Source: Sphingosinicella sp. BN140058 (lineage in GTDB: Bacteria > Pseudomonadota > Alphaproteobacteria > Sphingomonadales > Sphingomonadaceae). From it: 64,000 nucleotides of DNA. A program made the position numbers and the translations under genes. The stretch covers positions 3,171,501 to 3,235,500 of the forward strand of contig NZ_CP035501.1 of NCBI RefSeq assembly GCF_004135585.1, read 5' to 3'. Shown here piece by piece: positions 55,081 through 63,717 of the stretch; the first letter of the stretch is position 1; each line of letters begins with the position of its first letter. Below the pieces are notes generated by a model. That model searched no databases. It was given only the letters and a program-made list of their open reading frames with translations, and was not told the DNA's origin.

Positions 55081-55147
55081 GGATGATCAGGCGCGCCATG
55101 CCCCCGGAAGGGCTCCGAACTGCGGGGCAGTTCGGACCTGATCATCC
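55081..55147. repeat. Nested stem-loop (compound inverted repeat)
   Basis: GGATGATCAGG (55081-55091) pairs with CCTGATCATCC (55137-55147). Inside it TCCGAACTGC (55114-55123) pairs with GCAGTTCGGA (55127-55136) around GGG. Both stems are perfect. It lies in a 550-bp non-coding gap between psd and bdcA that also has a CTCCCCGC/GCGGAGAGGGG hairpin near 54958; nothing else was recognised there. Confidence 0.7.
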
Positions 55148-55188
55148 CCCTCCCTCGAGCGGGGAGGATAGGGTGCCTGCGTGTTTCG

Positions 55189-55902
55189 TCAGGCGCCGAA
55201 GGCGCCGTCGATGGTGTGCATGGCGCCGGTGACGAAGCCCGCTTCCGGGCCTGCGAGCCAGGCGACCATGCCGGCGACTTCCTCGGGGCGGCCGTGGCGC
55301 TTGATCGCCATGAAGCTGTGCATCAGCTCCTTCATCGGGCCGTCCTCCGGATTGGCGTCGGTGTCGATCGGCCCGGGCTGGACGACGTTGATGGTGATCC
55401 CGCGCGGGCCGAAATCGCGGGCGAGGCCGCGCGCCATGCCCTGCAAAGCCGACTTGCTGAGCGCGTAGGAAGCCATGCCCGGAACCGGCATTCGGTCGCC
55501 GTTGACCGAGCCGATGACGATGATCCGGCCGCCCTCGGCCATCTGCCGCGCCGCTTCGACCGCGGCGTGGTAGGGAGCGTGGACGTTGACCCGAAGCAGC
55601 CGGTCGACTTCGTCCGGATCCTGCTCGAGCGCGTCGCCGAACAAAGCGAAGCCGGCATTGACGACCAGGATGTCGAGCGGACCCGAGTCGCGCACCCGTG
55701 CGATCACCGCGTCGCGATCGGCGCTGTCGGTGTGGACGGTGGTGCTGCCGGTCTCGGCCGCCAACTGCTCTGCGGCGTCGCGCGATCCGGCATAAGTGAA
55801 CGTCACCCGCGCGCCATCGCCGGCGAAGCGGCGGACGATCGCTGCGCCGATGCCGCGGCTGCCGCCGAGCACGAGAACGGATTTGTCTTGAAACGCGGCC
55901 AT
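55189..55902 (-). CDS. bdcA: SDR-fold cyclic-di-GMP-binding protein BdcA
   Basis: A 237-residue SDR protein: cofactor loop VLGGSRGIGAAIVRRF, LVVNAG, catalytic-type Ser (IGSVNGDRMPVPGMASY) and YALSK. Long runs such as GMARGLARDFGPRGITINV and FVTGAMHTIDGAFGA closely follow E. coli BdcA as I recall it. BdcA is reported to bind cyclic-di-GMP and promote biofilm dispersal, although the SDR catalytic residues are kept here. It is divergent from bdcR with operators between. Confidence 0.87.
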   Translation of the reverse strand: MAAFQDKSVLVLGGSRGIGAAIVRRFAGDGARVTFTYAGSRDAAEQLAAETGSTTVHTDSADRDAVIARVRDSGPLDILVVNAGFALFGDALEQDPDEVDRLLRVNVHAPYHAAVEAARQMAEGGRIIVIGSVNGDRMPVPGMASYALSKSALQGMARGLARDFGPRGITINVVQPGPIDTDANPEDGPMKELMHSFMAIKRHGRPEEVAGMVAWLAGPEAGFVTGAMHTIDGAFGA

Positions 55903-55923
55903 GCGGCCCTCCTTGAGAGTTAC

Positions 55924-55939
55924 TGTAGCAGGTGCTACA
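55924..55939. promoter_or_regulatory. Putative BdcR operator 1 (TGTAG-N6-CTACA)
   Basis: TGTAGCAGGTGCTACA is a perfect 7-bp-arm dyad 21 bp upstream of the bdcA start, suited to blocking its promoter. Confidence 0.7.
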
Positions 55940-55970
55940 TAAAACTCCTGATGGAGGCGTCAAGGAGTTC

Positions 55971-55986
55971 TGTAGTTGTGACTACA
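55971..55986. promoter_or_regulatory. Putative BdcR operator 2, overlapping the bdcR start
   Basis: TGTAGTTGTGACTACA shares the TGTAG-N6-CTACA form with operator 1, 47 bp away, and spans the likely GTG start of the regulator gene. This fits autorepression. Confidence 0.7.
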
Positions 55987-56562
55987 AATAAGCCGCGAGG
56001 GCGGCCGCGGCGTTTCGATCCCGATGCGGCGGTCGCGATTGCCCAGCAGTTGTTCCACGCCCGCGGCTATGATCGGGTGAGCGTTGCCGACCTGACCGAA
56101 GCGCTGGGTATCAACCCGCCGAGCTTCTACGCGGCGTTCGGCAGCAAGGCCGGCCTGTACCAGCGGAGCCTGGAGCGGTGGGCGGACACCGGGGCGATCC
56201 CGATCGCCGACATCTTGCGCCCCGACCGCCCGGTAGCGGAGGCGCTCGCCGCCTTGCTGGACGAGGCGGCGCGGCGTTACGCCGCCGATCCCGAAGCGCC
56301 GGGCTGCCTGGTGCTGGAAGGCACGCGCTGCAACGAGGAGTCGGCGCGGGAGGCGGCGCTGGGCTTCAACCGTGCCGCCGAGACGCTGATCCACGATTAT
56401 GTGGCGGCGCGCCATCCGGAGGCAGCCGCCCGGGTGACCGACTTCGTCAGCACGACCATGTCCGGCCTGTCCGCCAAGGCGCGCCACGGCCAGAGCCTGG
56501 AGCGGCTGCGCGCGACCGCGGAGATCGCCGGGCTTGCGCTTCGTCAGGCGCTTGCGGACTGA
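55978..56562 (+). CDS. bdcR: TetR family regulator BdcR
   Basis: A 194-residue TetR repressor. The HTH is DAAVAIAQQLFHARGYDRVSVADLTEALGINPPSFYAAFGSKAGLYQRSL. The ligand domain contains PIADILRPDRPVAEALA, GCLVLEGTRCNEESA and TTMSGLSAKARHGQSLE, matching the E. coli BdcR pattern as recalled. GTG at 55978 has AAGGAGTT upstream and gives the same N-terminus length as BdcR; the ATG at 55951 is the alternative. It is divergent from bdcA. Confidence 0.87.
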   Translation: MTTNKPRGRPRRFDPDAAVAIAQQLFHARGYDRVSVADLTEALGINPPSFYAAFGSKAGLYQRSLERWADTGAIPIADILRPDRPVAEALAALLDEAARRYAADPEAPGCLVLEGTRCNEESAREAALGFNRAAETLIHDYVAARHPEAAARVTDFVSTTMSGLSAKARHGQSLERLRATAEIAGLALRQALAD

Positions 56563-56690
56563 TCGCGCAGTCGTTCGCGCGCGCCGGCCGCGGAGCGGGG
56601 TAGATCGTCGCGACAGCGCTTCGATTCGACCAAGCGGACCGGGTTCCGGCCGATGCCGCTTCAGCGCAGCAGCTCCGTGCTGGCCCGTCT

Positions 56691-58079
56691 TCAGCGCCTG
56701 CCCGGCTCGCCCGCGGGCAGGCGGATGTAGAAGGTGGCGCCGCGGAGCAGGTTGCTCTCCGCCCACAGCTTGCCGCCATGGCCTTCGACGATGGTCCGGG
56801 CGATGCCGAGGCCGAGGCCCATGCCCTGCTTGCCGGTGAACAGGCCGGCGACGGGGTCGTTCCAGCTCTTGGCGGGAAGGCCGGGGCCGTTGTCGGAAAT
56901 GATCAGGGTGACGGCGCCATTGTGCGGCGGCGGCGACTTGATCGTCATCCGGGCGCCGCCGGTCCTTTCCAGCGCCTGCCAGCCGTTGCGTAGGATGTTG
57001 ACCAGGACCTGCTCGAACTGGGTCGGATCCGCCATCACCACCCGCTCGCCGACAGCGAAGCCGATTCGCATCTCGGGCGGCTTCAGGGCGGCGTCGACCC
57101 GGAGCAAAGCGAGGCAGCGGTCTAGGCTGGTGCGGACGTCGATCGGCTTGCGCTCCAGCTTGCCGGCGCCGGCGAGCACGCGCGCCTTCTTGATGATGTC
57201 GCCGCAGCGGCCGAGCTGCTCGTCGATGCGATCGAGCCATTCCTCGTGATCGCCTTCGCCGAGCTTGCGCTTCAGCACGAACGCGTAGTTGCGCGCGGCG
57301 GTGAGCGGCTGGTTGAGCTCGTGGGCGAGCGTCGCCGCGACCGCGTTCATGCCGGCGAGGCGCCCGGCACGATCGAGATCCCCGCGCAAGGTGGTGATGC
57401 GCCGTTCCTCCTCGCTGCGCACTGCGCGGGCGGCGAGCAGGGCGCCGAACAGGAGCAGCAGGGCGGCGGCCGCGAGCGCGGGCGCGTGCCCGGTGAAAGC
57501 GGATGGAGGGGACATGCCGGGCGCGTGGGCGGCGAACGCACGCAGCGCGACCGCGTCGGCGGCCGCAAGCGCGGTGCCGACAGCGATGGCCCCGCAGGCG
57601 CGCATCGCCAGGGGACGGCGGGCGATGCCAAGCCAGAGGAACGTCCAGGCGGCCGCCGTGGCGCTTGCCAGCGAGAGCAGAAAGGCGGGCAAGGCTGCGA
57701 CCATGCCGGCGCTGCCTGGCCAGAGGCTGCTCCACGCCATCGCGCAGATCCCGGCGGTGAGCAGGCCGGTCGCAATCGCGCGCCGGCACAAGCCGCGCCG
57801 CGGCCGCACGGCCATGGCGGCGGCGGCGCCGAGCAGGGCGAGGAGCGCGCCGCCCCAAAGTGCGCTGCTGCCCACGCCCCCGGGAAACCCGAGTGCCGCC
57901 GCAAGCTGGGTGGCGATGGCCGTGGCGGCGAGGGCCGCGGCTGCCGCCAGCAGCAGGGTCCGCCGGGCGCGGCCGATGGCGGTGCGGGCCTCCTCCTGAA
58001 TGTCGAGTGCGAGCCACGCGCCCGTCCAGGCCGCGGCCAGGGTCAGGACGAGCGTGAAGTGAGAGAGAGGGCCTGACAT
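56691..58079 (-). CDS. Membrane sensor histidine kinase
   Basis: A 462-residue kinase. The N-terminal ~220 residues hold about seven hydrophobic helices, in an arrangement like a degenerate MHYT-type sensor. The kinase core has AATLAHELNQPLTAARNYAFVLKRK (phospho-His), NILRNGWQAL (N box), ISDNGPGLP and GMGLGLGIARTIVEGHGG. It ends without a receiver domain and no response regulator gene is adjacent. The HELNQPL form is that of the FixL/DctB-type HPK4 group. Confidence 0.88.
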   Translation of the reverse strand: MSGPLSHFTLVLTLAAAWTGAWLALDIQEEARTAIGRARRTLLLAAAAALAATAIATQLAAALGFPGGVGSSALWGGALLALLGAAAAMAVRPRRGLCRRAIATGLLTAGICAMAWSSLWPGSAGMVAALPAFLLSLASATAAAWTFLWLGIARRPLAMRACGAIAVGTALAAADAVALRAFAAHAPGMSPPSAFTGHAPALAAAALLLLFGALLAARAVRSEEERRITTLRGDLDRAGRLAGMNAVAATLAHELNQPLTAARNYAFVLKRKLGEGDHEEWLDRIDEQLGRCGDIIKKARVLAGAGKLERKPIDVRTSLDRCLALLRVDAALKPPEMRIGFAVGERVVMADPTQFEQVLVNILRNGWQALERTGGARMTIKSPPPHNGAVTLIISDNGPGLPAKSWNDPVAGLFTGKQGMGLGLGIARTIVEGHGGKLWAESNLLRGATFYIRLPAGEPGRR

Positions 58080-58204
58080 GTGCGCGGCTCAGAGGGATAG
58101 ACGAGGGCGACCGCTGCGCACAATCGGTTGTTTGGAGAAACGCAGCGTGGCGAGGCGCCGGGCGGCTGATCGCGTGGGCCGGGCGCTTGGACGGCCTGGT
58201 CGCG

Positions 58205-58590
58205 CTTCGATCGTCATTCTGGCGGACACGAGGATCTCCACGGCGTAAGCGCCGGCGCATGCCCTGGCGCCGCGCCTCTTCCGCGCGGAGATCCCAGCTT
58301 GCGCTGGGATGCCGTGTTTGGGGTTCCGGCTTGTTGCCGAACGCGGGGCGGCGCCGACCCGGGCGCCGCGCGCTGCCGTCCTGAGATTGCCGGCTTCGCT
58401 GGGATGCCGATGGGGGCGGGGTACGTCCTCGCTCCGTTGGCCGCCCACCACTCCCAACCCCGCCACCCCCTCGTCATCCCAGCCAAAGCTGGGATCTCTC
58501 TGAGGGTACACGCCGGCGCAAATGAAGAACCACCGCGCCTCCTCCGCGCGGAGATCCCAGCTTGCGCTGGGATGACGGGGAGAGAAAGGA
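58205..58590. repeat. Cluster of ATCCCAGC-stem intergenic palindromes
   Basis: Two near-identical ~41-base copies (about 58271-58311 and 58534-58574) carry ATCCCAGC-TTGC-GCTGGGAT hairpins, preceded by GCGCGGAG. A third hairpin (ATCCCAGC-CAAA-GCTGGGAT) is at about 58475. They fill the 600-bp gap between the kinase and dld genes, where no gene is supported. Confidence 0.8.
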
Positions 58591-58680
58591 TCGCTCGCGG
58601 CGCCCGGCTTTCGCCGCCCTCGCGACATTGGGTGCGGCGGGCGCTAAGGATCCGGCATCGACAATCGCCGAGGAGGCCGC

Positions 58681-60429
58681 GTGTCCGTGTTGCCGACGAT
58701 CGCTCCGGCCAGTGCCCCGGTTCGGGCGGGCGACGCGCCCCTGCTCGCCCGGCTGCGTGCGATCGTCGGCCCCCGCCATGTTCTGACCGGCAGTGCAACC
58801 CGCCGCTACGCCACCGGTTATCGCATCGGGAGTGGGCCCGCCGCGGCCGTGGTGCGGCCCGGCAGCCTCGTCGAGATGTGGCAGGCCCTGAACGCCTGCA
58901 TCGCCGCCGACCATATCGTCATTGCCCAGGCGGCCAATACCGGTCTGACCGGCGGGTCGACGCCCGACGGAAGCTATGACCGGCCGGTCATCATCCTCAG
59001 CACGGGGCGGATCGGCGGCGCCTGGCTGCTGCGCGGCGGCCAACAGGTGGTCGCGCTCGCCGGGACGACGCTCGACACGCTCGAGCACATGCTGGCGCCG
59101 CTTGGGCGCGAGCCGCATTCGGTGATCGGCTCGTCCTGCCTCGGCGCCTCGGTGGTCGGCGGGATCTGCAACAATTCGGGCGGCGCGCTGGTCCGGCGCG
59201 GCCCGGCCTATACCGAATATGCGCTCTACGCGCGGGTCGAGGCGGACGGCAATGTGCGGCTGTGCAACCGGCTCGGGCTGCGGCTCGGCGACGGCCCCGA
59301 AGACTTGCTTGGCCGGCTCGACCGCGGCGAGATCGGCGACGGCGACATCGACGCCGACGATCGCGCCGCCTCGGCCGCCGGCTACGAAGCGGAGGTCCGC
59401 GCCGTGGATGCGCCGAGTGCGGCGCGGTTCAACGCCGATCCGCGGCGGCTGTTCGAGGCGTCGGGCAGCGCCGGCCGCATCGTCGTGTTCGCGGTGCGGC
59501 TCGACACCTTTCCGCGCGAGGACGCGACCGCGACCTTCTACGTCGGCAGCAACGATCCGGCCGATCTCACCCTCCTCCGCCGCCGGATCCTCGCCGAAGG
59601 CAGCGTCCTGCCGGTCTCCGGCGAATATCTGCACCGCGACGCGTTCGACGTCGCCGACATCTATGGAAAAGACGTGTTCCTGGCGGTGCGCTGGCTCGGC
59701 ACCAAGCGGCTGGGACGGCTGTTCGCAGCCAAGGCGGCGGTCGACCGTTTCGCGCGCTGGGCGGGATGGCTGCCCGACACGCTCTCCGACCGCCTCGCTC
59801 AGGCGGCAAGCCGGCTGTTCCCCGATCATCTGCCGCCACGGCTGCGGACCTGGCGCGACAAGTTCGAACATCATCTCATCCTCAAGGTGGCGGGCCGCGG
59901 CATCGACGAAACGCGGCGGCTGCTCGGCGAACTCTTCCCGAGCGGGGCCGGCGATGCGTTCGAATGTTCTTCGGCGGAAGCGTCGGCCGCCTTTCTCCAC
60001 CGCTTCGCCATCGCCGGCGCGGCAATCCGCTATCGGGCAATGCACGAGGATGAGGTAGGCAGCCTGATCGCACTCGACGTCGCGCTCCGCCGCAACGACG
60101 ATACGTGGCACGCGGCGGTCGAGCGGGGTGCGCCGATCGTCCGGACGCTCGCCTACGGCCATTTCTTCTGCCACGTCTTCCATCTCGATTATCTGGTGGC
60201 GAAGGGCGCCTATCCGGCCGCGCTCGAGGCTGCGATGCTGGCGCGGCTCGACGCGCGCGGCGCCGAATATCCCGCCGAGCACAATGTCGGCCACCATTAT
60301 GCCGCCAAGCCGGCGCTCGCCGCGCATTATCGGGCGCTCGATCCGGGCAATCGGCTCAATCCCGGGATCGGCGGCACGAGCCGGGCGCGGGGGTGGGGGG
60401 TCGAGGATTTGGAGGGGGCGGGCGGGTGA
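58681..60429 (+). CDS. dld: Quinone-dependent D-lactate dehydrogenase
   Basis: A 582-residue peripheral membrane flavoprotein. The FAD-binding part has VVRPGSLVEMWQALNAC, IAQAANTGLTGGSTPDG, VIGSSCLGASVVGGICNNSGG and RGPAYTEYALYARV. The long C-terminal Dld-specific region has YLHRDAFDVADIYGKD, YGHFFCHVFHLDYLV and YPAEHNVGHHYAAKP. It oxidises D-lactate to pyruvate with electrons to ubiquinone. It starts with GTG at 58681 after GGAGG. Confidence 0.93.
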   Translation: MSVLPTIAPASAPVRAGDAPLLARLRAIVGPRHVLTGSATRRYATGYRIGSGPAAAVVRPGSLVEMWQALNACIAADHIVIAQAANTGLTGGSTPDGSYDRPVIILSTGRIGGAWLLRGGQQVVALAGTTLDTLEHMLAPLGREPHSVIGSSCLGASVVGGICNNSGGALVRRGPAYTEYALYARVEADGNVRLCNRLGLRLGDGPEDLLGRLDRGEIGDGDIDADDRAASAAGYEAEVRAVDAPSAARFNADPRRLFEASGSAGRIVVFAVRLDTFPREDATATFYVGSNDPADLTLLRRRILAEGSVLPVSGEYLHRDAFDVADIYGKDVFLAVRWLGTKRLGRLFAAKAAVDRFARWAGWLPDTLSDRLAQAASRLFPDHLPPRLRTWRDKFEHHLILKVAGRGIDETRRLLGELFPSGAGDAFECSSAEASAAFLHRFAIAGAAIRYRAMHEDEVGSLIALDVALRRNDDTWHAAVERGAPIVRTLAYGHFFCHVFHLDYLVAKGAYPAALEAAMLARLDARGAEYPAEHNVGHHYAAKPALAAHYRALDPGNRLNPGIGGTSRARGWGVEDLEGAGG

Positions 60430-60483
60430 GGGAGCGGTGCTCGCGTATCCCATTGCTCCGCCAACTCTTCCGACCCACGCCAT

Positions 60484-60720
60484 GCCGTTCGGGCTGAGCC
60501 TGTCGAAGCCCTCCCCTTCCACATTGAGAAGAAAGGAAAAAGGAGGGCTTCGACAAGCTCAGCCCGAACGGGAAGAGGGCGTGTCTGGTGGTCGAAGGTC
60601 ATGACCTGCGCTTCGACAGGGCCTTCGACTTCGCTCAGGAGAGCCTCAGCCCGAAAGGGTGGAGGGGCGCATGACTTTCGACCAGCCCTTCGACTTCGCT
60701 CAGTTTCAGCCCGAACGGAT
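60484..60720. repeat. Sphingomonad-type palindromic repeats (CCGTTCGGGCTGAG family), copies 2-4
   Basis: A full palindrome spans 60484-60572, with arms starting CCGTTCGGGCTGAG and ending CTCAGCCCGAACGG. Two partial, partly degenerate copies follow at about 60607-60662 and 60683-60720 (TTCGACTTCGCTCAG...CAGCCCGAA). The gap 60430-60786 holds only these elements. The family matches that at 17451-17534. Confidence 0.88.
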
Positions 60721-60786
60721 CGAGGGGGCAGGGGCCTGATCAACATGGCCTGACCAATGGCCCGCGCGCGAGCGCGGGCCATGGGC

Positions 60787-63558
60787 TTACATGCGGAAGG
60801 TGAGGCTGCCGAGGAAGGTGCGGCCGTTCTTGTAGAAGGCCGAGGGGCGGTCGCGAGTGCCGCTATACTGGAGGTAGGTCTCGTCGAGCAGGTTCTGCGC
60901 GTTGACGGTCAGGGTGACATTGTCGTTGACCTTGAACGCCGCCGACAGATCGAGCTGGTGGTAGGGGGCGACCATCTCCTGCGAGCCGAGGCGGCCGATC
61001 GTGCGGAAGTAGGAAGAGCGGTAATTGTAGCTCAGCCGCGCCTGGAACGGGCCCTTCTCGAAATAGGGGATGATGTTGACGCTGTGCTTCGAGAGATAGG
61101 GCAGGTTGAGAATCTCGGTGGTGTCGAGATCGGTCGAGGTGCTGCTGTCCTGATAGGCGTAATTGGCCTGGATGCCGAAGCCGCCCCAGATCTCGGCCTG
61201 ACCGTTGAGCAGGATGCCGTTGACCTTGGCCTTGCCGCCGTTGATCGGCTGCGAGACGCTGTAGCGGTTTTCGAGCCGGCCGGTGAGCGAGTTGAACAGG
61301 GTCACCCCCTCGCGGCGCGTGGTGATGATGTAGTTCGAAATATCGCGGCGATAGAGCTCGACCGACAGCAGCGCGCCGGGGCGCGGATAATATTCGGCGG
61401 TGACTTCGTAATTGGTGGATTCGTAGGGCTTGAGATTGGGGTTGCCGCCGCCGGCATCGAAGGTGATGTCGTTCTGGGTGATCGACGCCGCCAGATCCTG
61501 GTAGCGCGGCCGCGAGATCACCTTGGCGACGGCACCGCGGACGATCAGCTTCGGATTGATCTCGTAGGCGAGGTTGAGCGTCGGCAGGAACTTCAGATAA
61601 TCGGTGCTGGTCGTGGTCGGCACCGGCCGCGGATTGGGATCGGCCGGAGTCGGCAGGGTCAGCGCGTAGAAGGACTCGTCCCTGGTGTAGACGAGGCGGC
61701 CGCCGATATTGCCGCGCAGGCCGCCCCGTTCGAAGTCGAACTGAACATAGCTAGCCGCCACCCGCTCCTTGACCCGGGTCGAGGCACCGATCTTGTCGGC
61801 GAGCGGCGAGTTGATCGCGTTAGCCAGGATGTCGATCACCGATTGCTCGGGCAGGTTGAGATATTGGGTGGCGCTGCCGCTGGCGCCGGTACCGCTGAAC
61901 ACGCCGCCGGGGGTGGCGAGCGTCTCGACGCCGAGCTGCGAGCCGAGCAGGGACTGCTGCAGGTAGGTGTTGACGCCGCGTGCATCGACCCGGTTGACGT
62001 GATCGGTGTAGCGAACGCCGGTGCGGAACTGGGTGAAGAAGCCGCCGATCGGCACCACCGCGTCGAAGCCGCCGAAGGCATCGCGATCGGTGGTGACGCT
62101 GTAATCGAGGCCGCCGATCTGGGCCGCCACCAGAGGCACGCCGCCCACAAGCACCGGGCTGCCCTCGATCGTCGCCGGATTGTTGTTGGGGTTGGTGAAG
62201 TAATTGGCCGGATCGGTGAGATCGCCGGTGAAATTGACTTCGGCTGAATTGGGCGTGATCGAATAGCTGAACGGCAGCCGGGTCTGGACGTTGAACAGAT
62301 ATTCGGGATTGCGGCCGCCGGTGGCCTTGCTCCAGCCGGCGGCGACCGAGAAGGTGGCGCCGCCCTCGCCCTCCCAATCGGCGTAGAGATTGACGTTGTC
62401 GGTCTTGAGCTTGGTGTGGCGGACGAGCGTGTCGAGCTGGGCGCTCTGGCCGTTGGCGGCGGCGAAGCTGGCGTCGGTGACGACGCCGTTGGCGATCGTC
62501 GCCGACTGGAGCACGTCGCCGGTCCAGGCGCCCGGGATGGTGTACATCGACTGGCTGTAATTGTTGTAATTGCCGTCGATGTGGAGGCCCTGCAGCGTGA
62601 GGGTCAGTTCGCTGGTCGGCTTGGCCTGGAGAGTGGCGGCGATGCTCGCGCGCTCGCGCTTCTGCTGAAAATAAGCGTAGTTGATGCCGAAGGGCGAGGC
62701 GGCCTTGTCGAGATCGGCAACGGTACCGCCGGTGATCACCGCATTGGGATTCTTGAGCACGCGCTCGCCGGCGGCGTTGGTGGTGAGGAACGGACTGCCC
62801 GTTCCGTTGGCATTGTCGTAGCCGAAGAATTCGACTCCCGAGCGCACCATCTGCTGCTTGTCGTAAGTGCCGGCGATCAGGAAGCCGAGCGTTTCGGCCT
62901 CGTTGCGCCAGCTGTAGAGGCCGGAGCCGCGGACGCTGCCTTTCTCGGCGCGATCATTGTAGGAATAGCCGGCGGAGGCGAAGACGGAGTTTGCGTCGAG
63001 CTCGAGCGGGCGGCGCGTGCGGACGATGACGGTGCCGCCGAGGCTCCCTTCCTCGATACGGGCTTCCGGCGACTTGTAGACCTCGAGCCGGTCGACGAGT
63101 TCCGGCGCGAGCAGGGAATAGTTGAATGTGCGGCTGCTCGGATCGTTGTCGTTGCCGCCCCAGTCGGCCGACGCGAGCCCGTGACCGTCGAGCAGCATGC
63201 GGTTGAGCGCGGGATCGGTGCCGAGGATCGCGACCTTCTCGCCTTCCCCGAAGCGGCGATCGATCGAGACGCCGGGGATGTGAGACAGCGACTCGGCGAC
63301 GTTGCGGTCGGGGAACTTGCCGATGTCCTCGGCCGAAATCGCGTCGACGACGGCATTGGCGTTGCGCTTGATGGCAATCGACTGGCGCAGCGAGCCCGCA
63401 TAGCCGGTGACGACGATCTCCTCCTCGCCGGTGCCGGTGCCGGTATCAGTCGCCGCGTCGGTTTCGTCGGTGGGTGCTTCCGCCGGTAGTTGGGCATTGG
63501 CCACGCCGGCAACGCCGACCAGAGCCGAAGAGAGTAGAATGATGTGACGCAGACGCAT
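60787..63558 (-). CDS. Large TonB-dependent receptor
   Basis: A 923-residue outer-membrane receptor from the ATG at 63558 (AAGG upstream; the longer frame adds a non-signal extension). It has a signal peptide (IILLSSALVGVAGVANA), a TonB-box-like EEEIVVTGYAGSLRQSIAIKRNANAVVDAISAEDIGKFPDRNVAESLSHIPGVSI, and a plug with RLEVYKSPEARIEEGSLGGTVIVRTRRPL. The long barrel ends GSLTFRM. The IGKFPDRNVAESL plug type is that of large receptors often linked to carbohydrate or peptide uptake. The substrate is unknown. Confidence 0.92.
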   Translation of the reverse strand: MRLRHIILLSSALVGVAGVANAQLPAEAPTDETDAATDTGTGTGEEEIVVTGYAGSLRQSIAIKRNANAVVDAISAEDIGKFPDRNVAESLSHIPGVSIDRRFGEGEKVAILGTDPALNRMLLDGHGLASADWGGNDNDPSSRTFNYSLLAPELVDRLEVYKSPEARIEEGSLGGTVIVRTRRPLELDANSVFASAGYSYNDRAEKGSVRGSGLYSWRNEAETLGFLIAGTYDKQQMVRSGVEFFGYDNANGTGSPFLTTNAAGERVLKNPNAVITGGTVADLDKAASPFGINYAYFQQKRERASIAATLQAKPTSELTLTLQGLHIDGNYNNYSQSMYTIPGAWTGDVLQSATIANGVVTDASFAAANGQSAQLDTLVRHTKLKTDNVNLYADWEGEGGATFSVAAGWSKATGGRNPEYLFNVQTRLPFSYSITPNSAEVNFTGDLTDPANYFTNPNNNPATIEGSPVLVGGVPLVAAQIGGLDYSVTTDRDAFGGFDAVVPIGGFFTQFRTGVRYTDHVNRVDARGVNTYLQQSLLGSQLGVETLATPGGVFSGTGASGSATQYLNLPEQSVIDILANAINSPLADKIGASTRVKERVAASYVQFDFERGGLRGNIGGRLVYTRDESFYALTLPTPADPNPRPVPTTTSTDYLKFLPTLNLAYEINPKLIVRGAVAKVISRPRYQDLAASITQNDITFDAGGGNPNLKPYESTNYEVTAEYYPRPGALLSVELYRRDISNYIITTRREGVTLFNSLTGRLENRYSVSQPINGGKAKVNGILLNGQAEIWGGFGIQANYAYQDSSTSTDLDTTEILNLPYLSKHSVNIIPYFEKGPFQARLSYNYRSSYFRTIGRLGSQEMVAPYHQLDLSAAFKVNDNVTLTVNAQNLLDETYLQYSGTRDRPSAFYKNGRTFLGSLTFRM

Positions 63559-63717
63559 AAGCCGACCTTCCCTGAACACACGCGAAGGCGCGCTGCCGAC
63601 CGGCGACACGCACGACGCGAACGCGCGGCGCTTAGGGCGACGGTTACGGATAGTATACGATTTGAATGAACCGATGCGCCGAGGCGAGGCATCGCGCTGC
63701 TGAGTTGCGGAACAAGA

